A stretch of DNA of 10,713 bases from UBA11606 sp964513285 (GCA_964513285.1 CAZEML010000154.1:1-10713), one strand, 5' to 3'; positions 1-7,578 are shown, counted from the first letter of the stretch. Program-made: numbers and translations. The notes: generated by a model from the letters alone, not told the origin.

Positions 1-888
1 CTCAAGATCGGGTGCGACAACCCCGACGCCGACTACCGCAACGTCGGCATCGACCCCGCGCACCGGTATCGCATCACCGGCACGAGGGGCACCGTCAACT
101 TCTTGAGCATCGGGGCGTACTCCGGCGGCTACGGGACGAACTCCGCAACGCCCGGCGCCCAGGGCAACATCACCGACAACGACCCCGACGCCGATCGGCG
201 CATCGACGTCATCGCCAGCGTCGGGCCCCCCGACGATCTCGAACCCGGCCAGCAGTGGTTGGAGATGTCCCCGGCGACCACCGTCATCATCATCCGCAAC
301 TTCTTCCTCGACCGAGCGAACGAACGATCCTCCGAACTCGAGATCGAGTGCCTCGATCCACCGACGGCGTACCCCGACCCGTTCTCCGCCGACGATCTGG
401 CGCAGGGTCTGGCGATGTCGGGGTTCTACGTCCATGGCATCGTCCAGCGCTTCCACGATTGGCTCGTCATGTTCCGGGACAATCCGAACACCCTCGAGTT
501 CCTGCCCCAGAACGACGGCCCGGGTGGGTGGGGCGACCCCAACCAGCTGTTCCGGCACGGATGTTGGGAGCTACCCGAAGGGAGCGCATTCGTCATCACC
601 GTCCCCGCGATCGACGCCTTCTACTGGAACTTCCAGCTCAACAACATGTGGGAGGAGTCACTCGACTACCACCGCTTCCCGGTCACGGTGAACAAACACA
701 CCGCGGTCTACGAACCCGACGGCACCGCCCGTCTCGTCGTCAGCCCGGTCGACCCGGGTTGGGGGAACTGGATCTCGACCGCCCACCACACCCACGGCAC
801 CTGGGGGCTGCGGTACAACCAGGTCGTCGAGGATCAGGCACCCACCATTCAGCGGGTCGGACTGGACGAGATGGCCGATCTGGCTTGA
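1..888 (+). CDS. DUF1214-family protein, 3' part (5' end outside window)
   Basis: The frame is open from the first base and ends at TGA 886-888, giving 295 residues with no start in view; the TTG at 103 is internal and is not the start. The sequence fits the DUF1214 family. Near the left edge it has NPDADYRNVGIDP followed by YRITGTRGTVNFLSIG and SGGYG. In the middle it has FLDRA. Near the C-terminus it has FYWNFQLNNMWEESLDY, then VNKHTAVYEPDG, and finally GNWISTAHHTHGTWGLRY. This WNFQLNN / NKHTAVY / NW-dTa-Ht-GT order is the family's C-terminal signature. No enzymatic activity is firmly established for the family, so no reaction is proposed. It is separated from the chemotaxis genes by 122 bases and a small hairpin and is probably not part of that operon. 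The family call is fairly sure; the role is unknown. Confidence 0.85.
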   Translation, partial: LKIGCDNPDADYRNVGIDPAHRYRITGTRGTVNFLSIGAYSGGYGTNSATPGAQGNITDNDPDADRRIDVIASVGPPDDLEPGQQWLEMSPATTVIIIRNFFLDRANERSSELEIECLDPPTAYPDPFSADDLAQGLAMSGFYVHGIVQRFHDWLVMFRDNPNTLEFLPQNDGPGGWGDPNQLFRHGCWELPEGSAFVITVPAIDAFYWNFQLNNMWEESLDYHRFPVTVNKHTAVYEPDGTARLVVSPVDPGWGNWISTAHHTHGTWGLRYNQVVEDQAPTIQRVGLDEMADLA

Positions 889-902
889 AACCTGGCGGAT
901 CT

Positions 903-916
903 CGGCGGAAACGCCG
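903..916 (+). terminator. Small GAAA-tetraloop hairpin, possible terminator
   Basis: CGGCG at 903-907 pairs perfectly with CGCCG at 912-916 around a GAAA (GNRA-type) loop, with one more possible U-G pair at 902/917. It begins 15 bases after the stop codon of the DUF1214 gene. There is no T-run after it, so it is not a classical intrinsic terminator. High-GC actinomycetes do use T-poor hairpins, but a 5-bp stem is short and may be chance or an RNA-stabilising element. Confidence 0.3.
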
Positions 917-997
917 GTGATGAACTCCCACTAATCCAGGCGAAGGTCGAACCGAGACTGACAGGGCAACCCCCGAGTTCGCCACCCGGCGACTGCC

Positions 998-1003
998 AAG
1001 GAG
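998..1003 (+). promoter_or_regulatory. Shine-Dalgarno that fixes the GTG start of the first receptor
   Basis: AAGGAG stands seven bases before GTG 1011-1013. This supports the rare GTG start. It also places the start so that a short cytoplasmic N-terminus precedes the first membrane helix, as expected for a chemoreceptor. Confidence 0.75.
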
Positions 1004-1010
1004 CCCCCCT

Positions 1011-2618
1011 GTGAGCCTCAACACGCTCTCCTCCATCGTCCGCCCGACCGTCGGCCGCAAGATCGGTGCGTGCCTTGCTGCGGTCGTGATCGTTTCGATC
1101 TCGATCTCGTTCTGGGAAGCCTCGAAGGCTGCCGAGATCAACGACCAGGTCCACGACTTCGTCGACTCGGACAGTCCCGCCGAGATCCTGCTGATCAACA
1201 TCGACCGCGACGCCTACCAGGCCCAGATCGCGATCGAACAGATGGCGACCGCGCCCGACGAGGCCATCCCGGCGCTGATGGAGGACTACACGGGCAACCG
1301 TGATCAGACCCAGTCCCGCTGGGACGACTACAAGGCGACGGCCCGCGGCCTCGGCGACGAAGAGGCTCGCTGGCCCGCCTACGACGCGGCTCGTACCGCT
1401 TGGGTCGCCGCCCTCGACGACATCGCCGCTCGTGCCGAAGCGGGCGAGCGCTTCCCCGTCAACGCGCTGCTGAACGACATCGAAGCCAGCCGGGCACTGT
1501 TCGGCGACCTCCGCGATGTCCTCGACGGCATCGTCGAGGAGATCTACGTCCCCAACCACGAGACCTTCGGCGGGACGATCGACGACTCGACCGCCGCCGG
1601 CCAGCGCGCCGCCTGGATCGCCGCCATCGTCACCTTGACGATCTTCGGCATCGGCCTGTACTTCGCCAACCAGATCGCCAAGAACATCCGCCGCATGGAC
1701 CGCCACGCCGACCGGTTGGCCAACGGTGACCTCACCGAGACCGAGATCGTCGTCAACAGCAACGACGAGCTGGGAGACCTGGCGAAGTCGTTCACCCGCA
1801 TGGGCGGGTCGGTGAAGACGATGGTGGCCAGCGTGAAGGAATCCGCCGAGGGTCTGCAGTCGGCCTCGGACCGTCTGACCCACATCTCGACCGCGATGAA
1901 CAGCAGCGCCACGACGACCTCGGATCAGGCCCGGAACTCGTCGGACACCAGCGAGCGGGTGAGCATGAGCGTGGCGACGGTCGCCTCCGCCGTCGAGCAG
2001 GTCAACTCGACCATCCGCGAGGTCGCGACCAGCGCCGCCGACGCAGCGTCGGTGGCCGGCGAGGCCGTCGAGGTCGCTCGTGAGTCGTCGACCTCGATCG
2101 GCAAGCTCGGCGAATCCTCCGAGGAGATCGGCGCCGTCATCGAGGTGATCTCCTCGATCGCCGAGCAGACCAACCTGCTCGCCCTCAACGCCACGATCGA
2201 AGCCGCCCGCGCCGGCGAGGCCGGCAAGGGCTTCGCCGTCGTCGCCAACGAGGTCAAGGACCTCGCCAACCAGACCGCGAGCGCCACCGAGGAGATCGCC
2301 ACCCGGATCCAGACGATCCAGGCCGACACCGCCGGAGCCGTCGCGGCCAACGAACACATCGGCGAGATCATCGACAAGATCAGCCAGATCTCGGCCACGA
2401 TCGCCGCTGCGGTCGAGGAGCAGTCGATCACCACCACCGAGATCGGCCGCAGCGTCGAGGACGCCGCGACCGGCGCCCGCGACATCAGCGACTCGATCTC
2501 CCAGGTCGCCGAGGCGGCCGAGTCCACCCGCAGCACCACCGCCGAGACCAACGCCTCCGCCGAAGAGATGGCCGCCATGGCCAACCAGCTCGGCGAGCTC
2601 GTCAGCTCCTACCGCTGA
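1011..2618 (+). CDS. Methyl-accepting chemotaxis protein, four-helix-bundle-type sensor
   Basis: A 535-residue transmembrane chemoreceptor that should relay an extracytoplasmic signal to CheA/CheW. Visible parts are a membrane helix at about 17-34, an extracytoplasmic helical region of about 160 residues (40-195), a second membrane helix at about 200-220, a HAMP domain at about 221-272 (DRLANGDL, then NDELGDLAKSFTRM), and a long coiled-coil signalling domain to the end. The hairpin tip carries EQTNLLALNATIEAARAGEA (385-404), then KGFAVVANEV, with the conserved Glu/Arg trimer-contact region. Helical content and length of the sensor suggest a 4HB_MCP-type bundle; the ligand cannot be read. Candidate methylation pairs in the usual small-residue context are E427/E428, E518/E519 and E329/Q330. 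There is no C-terminal CheR/CheB-tethering pentapeptide (it ends VSSYR). It is first in the operon, 35 bases before the next receptor. Confidence 0.93.
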   Translation: MSLNTLSSIVRPTVGRKIGACLAAVVIVSISISFWEASKAAEINDQVHDFVDSDSPAEILLINIDRDAYQAQIAIEQMATAPDEAIPALMEDYTGNRDQTQSRWDDYKATARGLGDEEARWPAYDAARTAWVAALDDIAARAEAGERFPVNALLNDIEASRALFGDLRDVLDGIVEEIYVPNHETFGGTIDDSTAAGQRAAWIAAIVTLTIFGIGLYFANQIAKNIRRMDRHADRLANGDLTETEIVVNSNDELGDLAKSFTRMGGSVKTMVASVKESAEGLQSASDRLTHISTAMNSSATTTSDQARNSSDTSERVSMSVATVASAVEQVNSTIREVATSAADAASVAGEAVEVARESSTSIGKLGESSEEIGAVIEVISSIAEQTNLLALNATIEAARAGEAGKGFAVVANEVKDLANQTASATEEIATRIQTIQADTAGAVAANEHIGEIIDKISQISATIAAAVEEQSITTTEIGRSVEDAATGARDISDSISQVAEAAESTRSTTAETNASAEEMAAMANQLGELVSSYR

Positions 2619-2653
2619 TCGCCCCTGTCCGTTCCGGCTCTGAGGAACCGCTC

Positions 2654-4648
2654 ATGACCACTCCGGAATCCCCCCGCCGAGACCGCTTCCACATCCCGCT
2701 GCGCGTGCGGTTCGCCGCGCTGGCCATCGTTCCGCTGATCGGGATGCTGATCTTCGTGTCGGGCAACCTCGACCAACAGGCCGCCGAACGAGACCAGGCC
2801 GAGGCGAGCGAAGTCCTCGCCGAGCTCAGCGTCCGCATCGGCAACCTGCTGCACGAGACCCAGAAGGAGCGCGGCGGCAGCGCGCTGTACCTGAGCGCCA
2901 ACGGCGAACGGTTCGTCGAGGAGCTGCCCGCGCAGCACGCGACCACCGACGGCCCTCGGGCCGAGTTCCTCGACTTCGTCGCCGAGAACGAAGGCGATCT
3001 CCCTGACGACCTGCTCGCGATCCTCGCCACGCCGATCGACTCGCTGAACCAGCTCGAAACCCAACGCTCCGCCGCCCTGGCACTCGAGATCAGCACCCCC
3101 GAACTCATCGGCTGGTACACGGCGATGAACGGCCAGCTTCTCGACGCGGTCGCTGCGACCGCCACCTACTCCGACGATCCGGACCGTCGCAACGCGATCA
3201 TCACCTACGCGACGTTCCTCAACGCCAAGGAGCGGACCGGCATCGAACGGGCCCAGGTCTCGTCGGTCTACGCCCGTGGCGGCCCCAACCCCGGGCAGAT
3301 GAACACGATCGTGTCGCTGATCTCCGCACAGGCCTCCTATCTCGATCTCTTCTCCGACATCGCCGACCCGGTCACCGTCGAGACGTTCGAAGCGGCCCAG
3401 GCCGACCCGGTCGTCGCCGAGGTCGCCCGGCTCGAAGCGATCGTGCTCGAGACCGACGTGACCGACCCCGCCTTCGAGGGCTACGGCGAGACGCCGGAGT
3501 ACTGGTTCGAACAGATGACCCTGCGGATCAACCTGCTCAAGGGTGTCGAGGACTTCCAGGCCGAGAACATCCTCGCCGATGCGCAGGACGCAGCGAGCGC
3601 TGCCTCCTCCGCCTACCAGCGGGCATTCCTCCTGGCCGCCTTCGCCGTGCTCGCGACGATCGCGGTGGCCGCCACGACGATCATCCATCACGTCCGCTCG
3701 CTCCGTCGCCTGGCCGACGCCGCCGACCAGATCGCCGACGGCAACCTCGCCATCGAACTCCCGGAGGCTCCGGGCAACGACGACATCGCCCGCCTCACCA
3801 ACGGCTTCTCCCACATGGCGCTGGCCACCGGGGCATCCGCCCGTCAGCTCCAGGCCTCGTCTCGCAAGCTCGGCGAAACCGCCGGCGGCCTGTCGAGCAT
3901 GTCGGCCGCCGTCACCAGCCAGGCCGAACAGGCCGCTGAACGAGCCCACGCCGCCCACGAACTCGCCAGCGGCGTGGGCACCTCGATGGTCGAAGTCCGC
4001 GACGCCGTCGCCACGATGGACGACTCGATCTCCCAGATCGCCGAGCGGGCGTCCGCCGCCAACACGGTCGCCTACGACGCCGTGCGGGTCGCCGACGAGT
4101 CGACCGAGTCGATCGAGCAGCTCGGGCAGTCCTCGAACCGCATCGGCGAGGTGATCGACACGATCAACGCCATCGCCGAACAGACCAACATGCTGGCGCT
4201 CAACGCCACGATCGAGGCCGCCCGCGCCGGCGAGGCGGGCAAGGGGTTCGCCGTCGTCGCCAGCGAGGTCAAGGACCTCGCCAACCAGACGGCGAAGGCA
4301 ACCCACGAGATCAGCGAGCGCGTCGCGACGATCCAGGGCGACGTGCAGCACGCGGTCGCCGCGAACGGCCGCATCGCCGAAACGATCGAGCGCATGAGCG
4401 AGATCAACGAGTCGATCTCGGCCGCCGTGACCGAGCAGAGCACCGCCGTCGACCAGATCCGCGGCTCGATCGAGAACGCCACCGACGGCGCCCAGGCGAT
4501 CAGCTCGACCATCACCGAGGTCACCGTGGCCGCCGCTGAGACGCTCGAAGCCGGCGCCAACGCCGAAGCCGCGGCCGTCGACACCACCTCGATCGCCGAC
4601 GAGCTCGCCGAACTCGCCGACACCTACGAACTCGAACCCGCCAACTGA
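2654..4648 (+). CDS. Methyl-accepting chemotaxis protein with NIT (nitrate/nitrite-type) sensor
   Basis: A 664-residue chemoreceptor. The ATG follows GAGG (2642-2645) by eight bases. The order is membrane helix 18-37, extracytoplasmic sensor about 55-300, membrane helix about 324-345, HAMP about 345-395 (IADGNLAIELP, then NDDIARLTNGFSHM), and signalling domain about 400-655. The sensor shows both hallmarks of the NIT domain: an N-terminal LLHETQKERGGSALYLS (65-81), and a second half with YATFLNAKERTGIERAQVSSVYA (185-207). NIT domains are helical sensors of nitrate and nitrite in receptors and NasR-type regulators, so taxis toward or away from these ions is the natural guess; binding is not shown by sequence. 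The tip is EQTNMLALNATIEAARAGEA (509-528). Arm lengths match the first receptor exactly (124 residues from tip Glu to the conserved C-terminal Leu), so the two can share one array. Ends in a short tail, ELEPAN, with no tethering pentapeptide. Confidence 0.92.
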   Translation: MTTPESPRRDRFHIPLRVRFAALAIVPLIGMLIFVSGNLDQQAAERDQAEASEVLAELSVRIGNLLHETQKERGGSALYLSANGERFVEELPAQHATTDGPRAEFLDFVAENEGDLPDDLLAILATPIDSLNQLETQRSAALALEISTPELIGWYTAMNGQLLDAVAATATYSDDPDRRNAIITYATFLNAKERTGIERAQVSSVYARGGPNPGQMNTIVSLISAQASYLDLFSDIADPVTVETFEAAQADPVVAEVARLEAIVLETDVTDPAFEGYGETPEYWFEQMTLRINLLKGVEDFQAENILADAQDAASAASSAYQRAFLLAAFAVLATIAVAATTIIHHVRSLRRLADAADQIADGNLAIELPEAPGNDDIARLTNGFSHMALATGASARQLQASSRKLGETAGGLSSMSAAVTSQAEQAAERAHAAHELASGVGTSMVEVRDAVATMDDSISQIAERASAANTVAYDAVRVADESTESIEQLGQSSNRIGEVIDTINAIAEQTNMLALNATIEAARAGEAGKGFAVVASEVKDLANQTAKATHEISERVATIQGDVQHAVAANGRIAETIERMSEINESISAAVTEQSTAVDQIRGSIENATDGAQAISSTITEVTVAAAETLEAGANAEAAAVDTTSIADELAELADTYELEPAN

Positions 4649-4681
4649 TCGCCCCCCTACGAAGCAGACGAAAGAGCCATC

Positions 4682-7108
4682 ATGGACGACGACATCATCG
4701 AAGAGTTCCTGGTCGAGGCCTACGAAGGGCTCGACCAGCTGGAACAGAACTTCGTCACGCTCGAGTCTTCGCCGGGCGATGAGCAGACGCTGAAGGAAGC
4801 GTTCCGCACCCTTCACACCATCAAGGGAACCTGTGGGTTCCTCGGCTTCGAGCAGCTCGAGATCGTCGCTCACCGCGGTGAGAACCTCATGAGCCAGCTC
4901 CGCGACGGCGTGCTCGAGATGACCCAGGGCATCACGGACGCCCTCCTCGCGACCGCCGACGCCATCCGGGCGATCCTCGAGAACATCGAGTCGACCGGGG
5001 GCGAGGGCAAGCACGACAACTCGGCCCTGATCGTCCGCCTCGAGCAGCTCGCGGCCGGCGAAGACCCGAACGCTGACGGCCCCGCGGTTCGCGAGCCGGT
5101 CGCCGACATCGACGTACCCGAAGAAAGCACGGAGATCATGGACGAACTCGACGCTCCCGACACCGCGGCCGACGACGAGACCGAGGCGCCGGACGAGGCG
5201 GCCGACGAAGCCGCCGTCGCCGAAGCCGGCGAACCGGCCGACTCCAGCGCGGACGCCGACGACGACGAGCACGCTCGGATCGGCGACATCCTCGTCGGTG
5301 CCGGCGTCGTCGATCGCACCGACGTCGAATTCGCCGCCACCCGCCAAGAGGAGTTCGGCGACCAGCGCAAGCTCGGCAAGATCCTCGTCGCCGACGGCCG
5401 TACCTCCCAGGCCGACGTCGACAACGCCGCGGCGAAGCAGCGCCACCCCGAAGGGACCGGCTCGATCCGCGTCGACATCGGTGTGCTCGACGAGTTGATG
5501 AACCTGGTCGGCGAGCTCGTGCTCTCCCGCAACCAGATCATGCAGCTGGCGGGCCTCGAGCACCTGAAGGAGTTCACCGCTCCCGCCCAGCGGCTCAACC
5601 TGATCACCAGCGAGCTGCAGGAAGGCTTCATGCAGACCCGCATGCAGCCCATCGGGAACGTCTGGAACAAGCTCCCCCGCGTCGTGCGCGACCTGTCGAG
5701 CCAGCTCGGCAAGCAGATCCGCCTCGAGATGCACGGTGAGGACACCGAGCTCGACCGCACGATCCTCGAAGCGATCAAGGATCCGCTCACCCACATGGTG
5801 CGTAACACCGCCGACCACGGCATCGAGTCGCCGACCGACCGCAAGGACGCCGGCAAGGACCCGGAGGGTGTGCTGAGCCTGTCGGCGTGGCACGAGGCCG
5901 GCCAGGTCCACATCGAGATCGCCGACGACGGCAAGGGCATCGATGCCGACTTCATGCGAATCAAGTGCGTGGAGAAGGGGCTGATCACCCCCGACGAAGC
6001 CGATCGCATGACCGACGCGCAGGCCGTCCAGCTGATCTTCCGCCCCGGATTCTCCACCGCCCAGGCGGTCAGCAACGTCTCGGGTCGAGGCGTGGGCATG
6101 GACGTCGTCCGCACCAACATCGAACGCATCGGTGGCTCGGTCGACGTCAAGACCGAGTCCGGTGTCGGCACGACCTTCCGGATCACGATTCCGCTGACGC
6201 TCGCGATCATCCAGTCGATCGTCGTCCGCTGTGACGGTGTTCGCTATGCGGTGCCCCAGCTCAGCCTGCAGGAGCTCGTCCGCCTCGACGTCGGCGAGAA
6301 GATCGAGGAGGTCCGCGGTGTGCCCGTGTACCGCCTACGGGATCGCCTGCTCCCGATCGTCGACCTCCGCGACCAGCTCGGTGCGGAACCCGTCGAGCGA
6401 GGCGTCGGCACGAGCATCGTCGTGCTCCGCGCCGACGGCCACGCCTTCGGCCTCGTCGTCGACGCGATCGAAGACACCGAAGAGATCGTGGTGAAGCCGC
6501 TCGGCCGCACCGTCAAGGACATCGATCGGTTCTCCGGCGCCACGATCATGGGTGACGGCTCCGTCTCGCTGATCCTCGACGTCATGGGCATCGCCAACTC
6601 GAGCCAGGTCCTCAAGCCCGGCTCGCCGACCCTGGACGAGGCCGATCTGGTCGAGGCCGGCACCGCCGGTGTCGACGACCGGACGATCCTCACCGTCGGA
6701 CTCGGCGGCGACAGCGAAGTCGCGCTGTCGCTCGCCCAGATCGATCGCTTGGAGGAGTTCGCCGCAGAACGGGTCGAGACGAGCGCCAACAACAGCGTGG
6801 TGCAGTACCGAGGCGAGATCATGCCGCTACTCGACCTCGGCCCCCAGACGGGCCGTGGCATGTCGGCCTTCACCGACCGAGAGCGGGTCAACGTCGTGGT
6901 TTGCAAGGTCGACGGAGTGTCCGTCGGCATCGCCGTCGACCGGGTCCTCGACATCGTGTCGGATCCCGAGATCCGTTGGAACGCCGAGGGCAGCACCGAG
7001 ACCGCGATCGTCAAGGGTCATGTGGTCGACGTGCTCGACCTCTTCGGTCTGATCCAGCGCTACGTCCCCCTCACCGAGAAGCCCGAGACCCTCGCAGGAG
7101 TTCAGTGA
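4682..7108 (+). CDS. cheA: Chemotaxis histidine kinase CheA, atypical domain layout
   Basis: CheA phosphorylates itself on the P1 histidine under receptor control and passes phosphate to response regulators. The 808-residue protein is longer than the usual 650 or so. P1 is at 1-105, with phospho-acceptor H45 and K48 in FRTLHTIKGTCGFLGF and partner HRGE at 64-67. An acidic Ala/Asp/Glu linker follows at about 125-197. A two-repeat segment at 198-255 resembles an MshEN domain and stands where P2 would be. P3 dimerisation helices run about 261-320 (LDELMNLVGELVLSRNQ). The P4 ATPase spans about 321-505, with N box HMVRNTADHGIE (371-382), G1 DDGKGID (415-421), F box IFRPGFSTA and G2 SGRGVGMDVV (467-476), all intact, so it should be active. 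A P5 CheW-like domain is at about 508-640 and a second CheW-like domain at about 664-797. The start is the canonical MDDDIIEEFLVEA, with AAAGAG-type purines at 4671-4676. The gene overlaps cheW by one base (TGATG). Confidence 0.95.
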   Translation: MDDDIIEEFLVEAYEGLDQLEQNFVTLESSPGDEQTLKEAFRTLHTIKGTCGFLGFEQLEIVAHRGENLMSQLRDGVLEMTQGITDALLATADAIRAILENIESTGGEGKHDNSALIVRLEQLAAGEDPNADGPAVREPVADIDVPEESTEIMDELDAPDTAADDETEAPDEAADEAAVAEAGEPADSSADADDDEHARIGDILVGAGVVDRTDVEFAATRQEEFGDQRKLGKILVADGRTSQADVDNAAAKQRHPEGTGSIRVDIGVLDELMNLVGELVLSRNQIMQLAGLEHLKEFTAPAQRLNLITSELQEGFMQTRMQPIGNVWNKLPRVVRDLSSQLGKQIRLEMHGEDTELDRTILEAIKDPLTHMVRNTADHGIESPTDRKDAGKDPEGVLSLSAWHEAGQVHIEIADDGKGIDADFMRIKCVEKGLITPDEADRMTDAQAVQLIFRPGFSTAQAVSNVSGRGVGMDVVRTNIERIGGSVDVKTESGVGTTFRITIPLTLAIIQSIVVRCDGVRYAVPQLSLQELVRLDVGEKIEEVRGVPVYRLRDRLLPIVDLRDQLGAEPVERGVGTSIVVLRADGHAFGLVVDAIEDTEEIVVKPLGRTVKDIDRFSGATIMGDGSVSLILDVMGIANSSQVLKPGSPTLDEADLVEAGTAGVDDRTILTVGLGGDSEVALSLAQIDRLEEFAAERVETSANNSVVQYRGEIMPLLDLGPQTGRGMSAFTDRERVNVVVCKVDGVSVGIAVDRVLDIVSDPEIRWNAEGSTETAIVKGHVVDVLDLFGLIQRYVPLTEKPETLAGVQ
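5273..5446 (+). other. MshEN-like two-repeat domain inside CheA
   Basis: CheA residues 198-255 contain two copies of a 24-residue pattern. The first is R199-Q222, beginning RIGDILVGAG; the second is K230-Q253, beginning KLGKILVADG. Each has (R/K)-(I/L)-G-x-(I)-L-V-x-x-G at its start and ends in Gln. This is the layout of the GspE/PilB N-terminal (MshEN) domain, in which such tandem 24-residue motifs bind cyclic di-GMP in MshE-type ATPases. The spacer here is seven residues (223-229) instead of the five I recall for MshE. Assignment is from the motif pattern only; ligand binding is inference. Confidence 0.6.
6671..7072 (+). other. Second, C-terminal CheW-like domain of CheA
   Basis: CheA residues about 664-797 follow the regular P5 and repeat its beta-strand layout: RTILTVGLGGDSEVALSLAQ, then VQYRGEIMPLLDLG (707-720), then VNVVVCKVDGVSVGIAVDRV (736-755), then IVKGHVVDVLDLFGLI. 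These correspond to the CheW/P5 signatures seen in the first copy as VPVYRLRDRLLPIVDLRDQL and FGLVVDAIEDTEEIVV. A linker at about 641-663 separates the copies. Confidence 0.75.
7096..7100 (+). promoter_or_regulatory. Shine-Dalgarno that fixes the cheW start
   Basis: AGGAG lies seven bases before ATG 7108-7110, inside the last codons of cheA. The cheW frame is open far upstream of this point, back to about 6901, so this site and the onset of CheW homology decide the start at 7108. Confidence 0.75.
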
Positions 7109-7578
7109 TGACCGATACCCAGATCCACACCGGCCTTCAGGTCTGCACCTTCCGACTGGGCGGCTTGCTGTTCGGCGTCGACGTGCTCGACGTCCAGGAG
7201 GTCCTGTACCACGCCGAACTCACCCCGGTCCCTCACGCACCGGGCTCGGTGACCGGACTCATCAACCTGCGCGGCCAGATCGCGACGTCGCTCGACCTGC
7301 GGGCCCGACTGGGCGAACCCGGCGCCGACGAGACGCCGCTTACCACCAAGCCGACCCATGTGGTCGTGCGCTCGAGCTACGAGCCGGTCTCGCTGCTCGT
7401 CGATCGCATCGGTGATGTGCTCGACATCGAGCCCGATCGGTTCGAGGATCCGCCCACGACGATGAACGACGAGGCCACCCAGGCGATCCTCGGTGCCTAC
7501 CGACTCGACGACGAAATCCTGTTGATCCTCGACGTCGACCGCTTGGTCGAACTCGAACTCCCGGCGTCGGAGGCCTGA
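7108..7578 (+). CDS. cheW: Chemotaxis coupling protein CheW
   Basis: A single-domain CheW of 156 residues, close to the family's usual size, that links receptor tips to the CheA P5 domain. It begins MTDTQIHTGLQVCTFRLGGLL and shows the family order: FGVDVLDVQEVL (22-33), the pro-rich TPVPHAPGSVTGLINLRGQI region (39-58) with the conserved GLINLRG loop and R55, SLDLRARLG, then VSLLVDRIGDVLDI (94-107) and the closing ILLILDVDRLVEL. The start is set by AGGAG at 7096-7100; a longer upstream reading frame inside cheA is not coding. Stop and start are shared with both neighbours (TGATG at 7106-7110 and 7576-7580), so translation is probably coupled along cheA-cheW-receptor. With the two CheW-like domains on CheA, this operon encodes three CheW-like modules. 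Confidence 0.95.
   Translation: MTDTQIHTGLQVCTFRLGGLLFGVDVLDVQEVLYHAELTPVPHAPGSVTGLINLRGQIATSLDLRARLGEPGADETPLTTKPTHVVVRSSYEPVSLLVDRIGDVLDIEPDRFEDPPTTMNDEATQAILGAYRLDDEILLILDVDRLVELELPASEA

Larger units (their letters stand above)
889..1010. other. Intergenic leader before the chemotaxis operon
   Basis: This 122-base gap must hold the operon promoter if the DUF1214 gene is not co-transcribed. I could not find a convincing -35/-10 pair. The only AT-rich hexamer of note is TAATCC at 932-937, which lacks the final T of an actinobacterial TANNNT. No FliA-type (sigma-28) promoter is visible. The left part holds a small hairpin (903-916) and the right end holds the Shine-Dalgarno at 998-1003. A second, 4-bp inverted repeat (CGCC 980-983, GGCG 988-991) lies just before the ribosome binding site and is too weak to interpret. 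Confidence 0.5.

Noticed and set aside
960..1003. Words resembling a GEMM-I cyclic-di-GMP riboswitch (GGGCAAC, then GCGACTGCC) before the first receptor
   Set aside because: The similarity is limited to a few bases. The second stem and tetraloop receptor of that riboswitch are not present before the GTG start, and the right-hand words overlap the Shine-Dalgarno.
849..2357. Long minus-strand open frame opposite the first receptor
   Set aside because: It is the mirror of a well-supported receptor gene, with the same biased low-complexity composition and no domain.
2631..2648. Inverted repeat GTTCC/GGAAC between receptors 1 and 2 as a terminator
   Set aside because: Only five pairs with an eight-base loop, no T-run, and it includes the ribosome binding site of receptor 2. 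Terminating inside this compact operon is unlikely.
2609..5911. Very long minus-strand open frame across receptors 1-2 and cheA
   Set aside because: It is antisense to genes with clear domain signatures and is kept open by the G/C third-position bias. Its translation is repetitive Gly/Val/Asp/Arg with no recognisable motif.
6901..7107. Upstream extension of the cheW frame into cheA
   Set aside because: The extension is arginine-rich, out of frame with the clear CheW-like domain of cheA, and not CheW-like. The Shine-Dalgarno at 7096-7100 marks the true start at 7108.
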